Origin: Streptomyces capitiformicae
GTDB lineage: Bacteria > Actinomycetota > Actinomycetes > Streptomycetales > Streptomycetaceae
Length of the DNA: 64,000 nucleotides
Reading direction: 5' to 3'
NCBI RefSeq assembly: GCF_002214185.1
Contig: NZ_CP022161.1
Span: 6,021,486-6,085,485, forward strand
Shown here in pieces: positions 62,527 to 64,000 of the stretch (within the stretch, counting starts at the first letter, position 1; each line of letters opens with the position of its first letter). The notes under the pieces are model-generated. The model saw only the letters and a list, made by a program, of their open reading frames with translations. It was not told where the DNA came from and did not search any database. A program made the position numbers and the translations under genes.

Positions 62527-63977
62527 GCGCCGGTGTCCCTCTCCTGGTCGGTGAGCAGTCCGATACCCGGGTAGTACTTGCGCGAGTTGGACAGGATCAT
62601 CTCCTTGGGTGAGGTGAGCCCGACCAGTTCCCGGGTGCGGGCGGCGAACGCGCGCGAGGAGACGACCTTCACGCCTTCATTCTGGCACCACGCCGTGTAG
62701 ACGTTGTAGAGCGCCGTCTGCTCGGCGCGCAGGTCGGGCCCGAGTCGGCAGCATTCCGCGTAGAACCGCCCGGCGTTGTCCTCGGTCTCGGCGTACGCGG
62801 TCGTCGCGATCCGCACGCGCTCGGGGCCGGTGAGGTCGCGGTCGCCGCCGAGATAGCGGCGGGCGCCCTCGATGAGCCAGGCAAGGATGCCGGGGCCTTC
62901 CTCCATGACGAGGAGATCGGCCAGGTTGTCGATCTTCCGATCGTCGGAGACGATCCGTTCGAACGGGATCAGACGCATGCGCCGCCAGAACGCGAAGCCA
63001 CCCGTGCCAACCTCGGGCTTGTGGTTGCCCAACAGCCAGAGTTTGTGAGTCGGTTCGAAGCTGAAGGGGTCCTGGCGCATGCGGCGCGCCTTGATGCGGT
63101 CGCCGCCCGTCAGGAGCTTGACCCGGGCCTCGTCGAACTTGTCGTCAGGTTTGATCTCCGAGCAGACGTAGACGCGCCGGCCGTGAAGCTCGGCGAGGTC
63201 GGTGGGGTGGCCCTCGAACGGCTTGGCCATCAGGAAGCCAGGCGGAGCCGCGTCCGCGTAGTCGCCGAGCAGCTTCATCAGCACGTCCAGCAGGACGCTC
63301 TTGCCGTTCTTTCCCTTGCCCCACAAGAAGGGCAGGATCTGGGCGCCGACGTCGCCGGTGATCGAGTACCCGAGCAGCAGCTGCAGGTAGTCGATCATCT
63401 CCCGGCCTACCGGGTCGTCGCCGAAGGTGTCGGTCAAGAACCGGATCCACCGGATGATGCGCATCGGCTTGGGGCCGACGGTGGTCGAGCGGGAGTGGAA
63501 GTCCTTGTTCGGGTCGGGGGCAGTGAGCAGTCCGGTGCGCAGGTCGACGATCCCCTGCGGGGTGCACAGGGCGTAGGGGTCGGCGTCCAGGCGGTCGGGC
63601 TTGAGGACCATGCCGGGTGCGGACTTGGCCTGGGAGAGCATGGCGTGCATGCCGGCGGTCGACATGGCGCGGGTGCGGTGCTTGTGCAGGGCTGTGTTGG
63701 TGAACAGACCACGGGGGTCGTGGGCGGCGATGTGCTCGGCGAGGTCTCCGGCCGCCCAGAGGACGGTGTCGTCTTCGTCGAGCTGCCAGCGGGTGGTGTC
63801 CCACCGGTACCAGCCGATCTTGGAGACGTGCCGGTAGTCGTTGGCGTAGAGCTTGACGAACAGCTTGGCGTTGCCGCGGTCGGTCAGGGTGTCGGGCAGC
63901 AGACCGTGGGCGGTTGCCTCTCCGGCAGGCCGCTCGGTGGGCGGGCGTTCGCCGACCGCTTGGGCGGGTAGCGGCAC
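62523..63977 (-). CDS. Phage/plasmid primase-helicase, P4 (D5_N) family
   Basis: 484 residues from GTG; the frame is open to the window edge, so the true start may lie outside. A D5_N domain (ANDYRHVSKIGWYRWDTTRW) precedes the SF3 helicase, with Walker A LWGKGKNGKSVLLDVLMKL, Walker B region VYVCSEIKPDD and the motif C-like HKLWLLGNHKPEV with its Asn. The C-terminal region (CRLGPDLRAEQTALYNVYTA) is a winged-helix-type tail. It would open the origin and unwind DNA of an integrative element, plasmid or phage. No N-terminal prim-pol part is visible in the window. Confidence 0.9.
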   Translation of the reverse strand: MPLPAQAVGERPPTERPAGEATAHGLLPDTLTDRGNAKLFVKLYANDYRHVSKIGWYRWDTTRWQLDEDDTVLWAAGDLAEHIAAHDPRGLFTNTALHKHRTRAMSTAGMHAMLSQAKSAPGMVLKPDRLDADPYALCTPQGIVDLRTGLLTAPDPNKDFHSRSTTVGPKPMRIIRWIRFLTDTFGDDPVGREMIDYLQLLLGYSITGDVGAQILPFLWGKGKNGKSVLLDVLMKLLGDYADAAPPGFLMAKPFEGHPTDLAELHGRRVYVCSEIKPDDKFDEARVKLLTGGDRIKARRMRQDPFSFEPTHKLWLLGNHKPEVGTGGFAFWRRMRLIPFERIVSDDRKIDNLADLLVMEEGPGILAWLIEGARRYLGGDRDLTGPERVRIATTAYAETEDNAGRFYAECCRLGPDLRAEQTALYNVYTAWCQNEGVKVVSSRAFAARTRELVGLTSPKEMILSNSRKYYPGIGLLTDQERDTGA

Positions 63978-64000
63978 GGCGGCGGCCTGGCCTCGGATCT

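Noticed and set aside
62059..63971. Plus-strand frames over the primase region
   Set aside because: Gly/Val/Arg-rich shadows. The minus strand has clear D5_N and SF3 helicase motifs and coupled genes.

Overview
The window looks like an accessory or sub-telomeric stretch of a Streptomyces (or close relative) chromosome. GC content is very high, third codon positions are almost always G or C, several genes start at GTG, leucine TTA codons are nearly absent, and the gene families are typical of streptomycetes (LAL-LuxR regulators, SpoIIE phosphatases, a 481-residue GAPDH, a GlgB/maltokinase pair).

Layout. 0-7 kb: the N-terminal part of a DUF4132 protein, then three secreted glycan-active proteins (jelly-roll lyase-like, GH95-like, GH97) and an SDR. 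7-9.2 kb: an EF-hand protein, two broken SpoIIE-phosphatase fragments joined head to head, and an ArsR/SRPBCC pair. 9.2-28.9 kb: a large glycan-catabolism locus. It holds a NagZ-like GH3, a GH5 resembling subfamily 18 (core beta-mannosidase), a BadF-type N-acetylglucosamine kinase, a second GH3, a three-gene sugar ABC importer without its own ATPase, a giant GH38 alpha-mannosidase overlapping a small His-tailed protein, an RpiR regulator, a SIS-domain sugar-phosphate protein and a secreted GH84 with a beta-propeller tail. The gene set resembles bifidobacterial N-glycan utilisation clusters. A shared GAATCAAT-like element lies in five promoter regions and suggests one RpiR-controlled regulon.

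29-34 kb: a methyltransferase, a two-domain VOC protein, an intact PAS-SpoIIE phosphatase, a 9-bp tandem repeat array and a gene graveyard (fragments of a GT4, a GT9 and probably an aromatic-acid exporter). 34-38.7 kb: an NAD-dependent DNA ligase, a VOC protein, an AraC regulator and GAPDH. 38.8-45.7 kb: a five-gene leftward operon encoding a propeptide-like small protein, a subtilase, two proteins I do not recognise and a trypsin-like protease fused to an endonuclease I domain. None has a visible export signal. This is the best candidate for an undescribed system in the window.

45.8-57.3 kb: a lipoprotein, a LAL-type LuxR regulator, a GH29 fucosidase, a large inverted repeat, SseB-like, MarR and VOC genes, then glgB and maltokinase of the GlgE pathway next to a treS that has lost its 5' 60 percent. 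The treS break at about 57.28 kb coincides with a change to island-like content: L,D-transpeptidase lipoprotein, decayed sequence, an HTH-NTPase-repeat protein, a frameshifted membrane protein, and a P4-type primase/helicase running towards the right edge. Several of the indels that break genes sit in runs of four to five G or C, so some pseudogene calls may reflect assembly error rather than decay.
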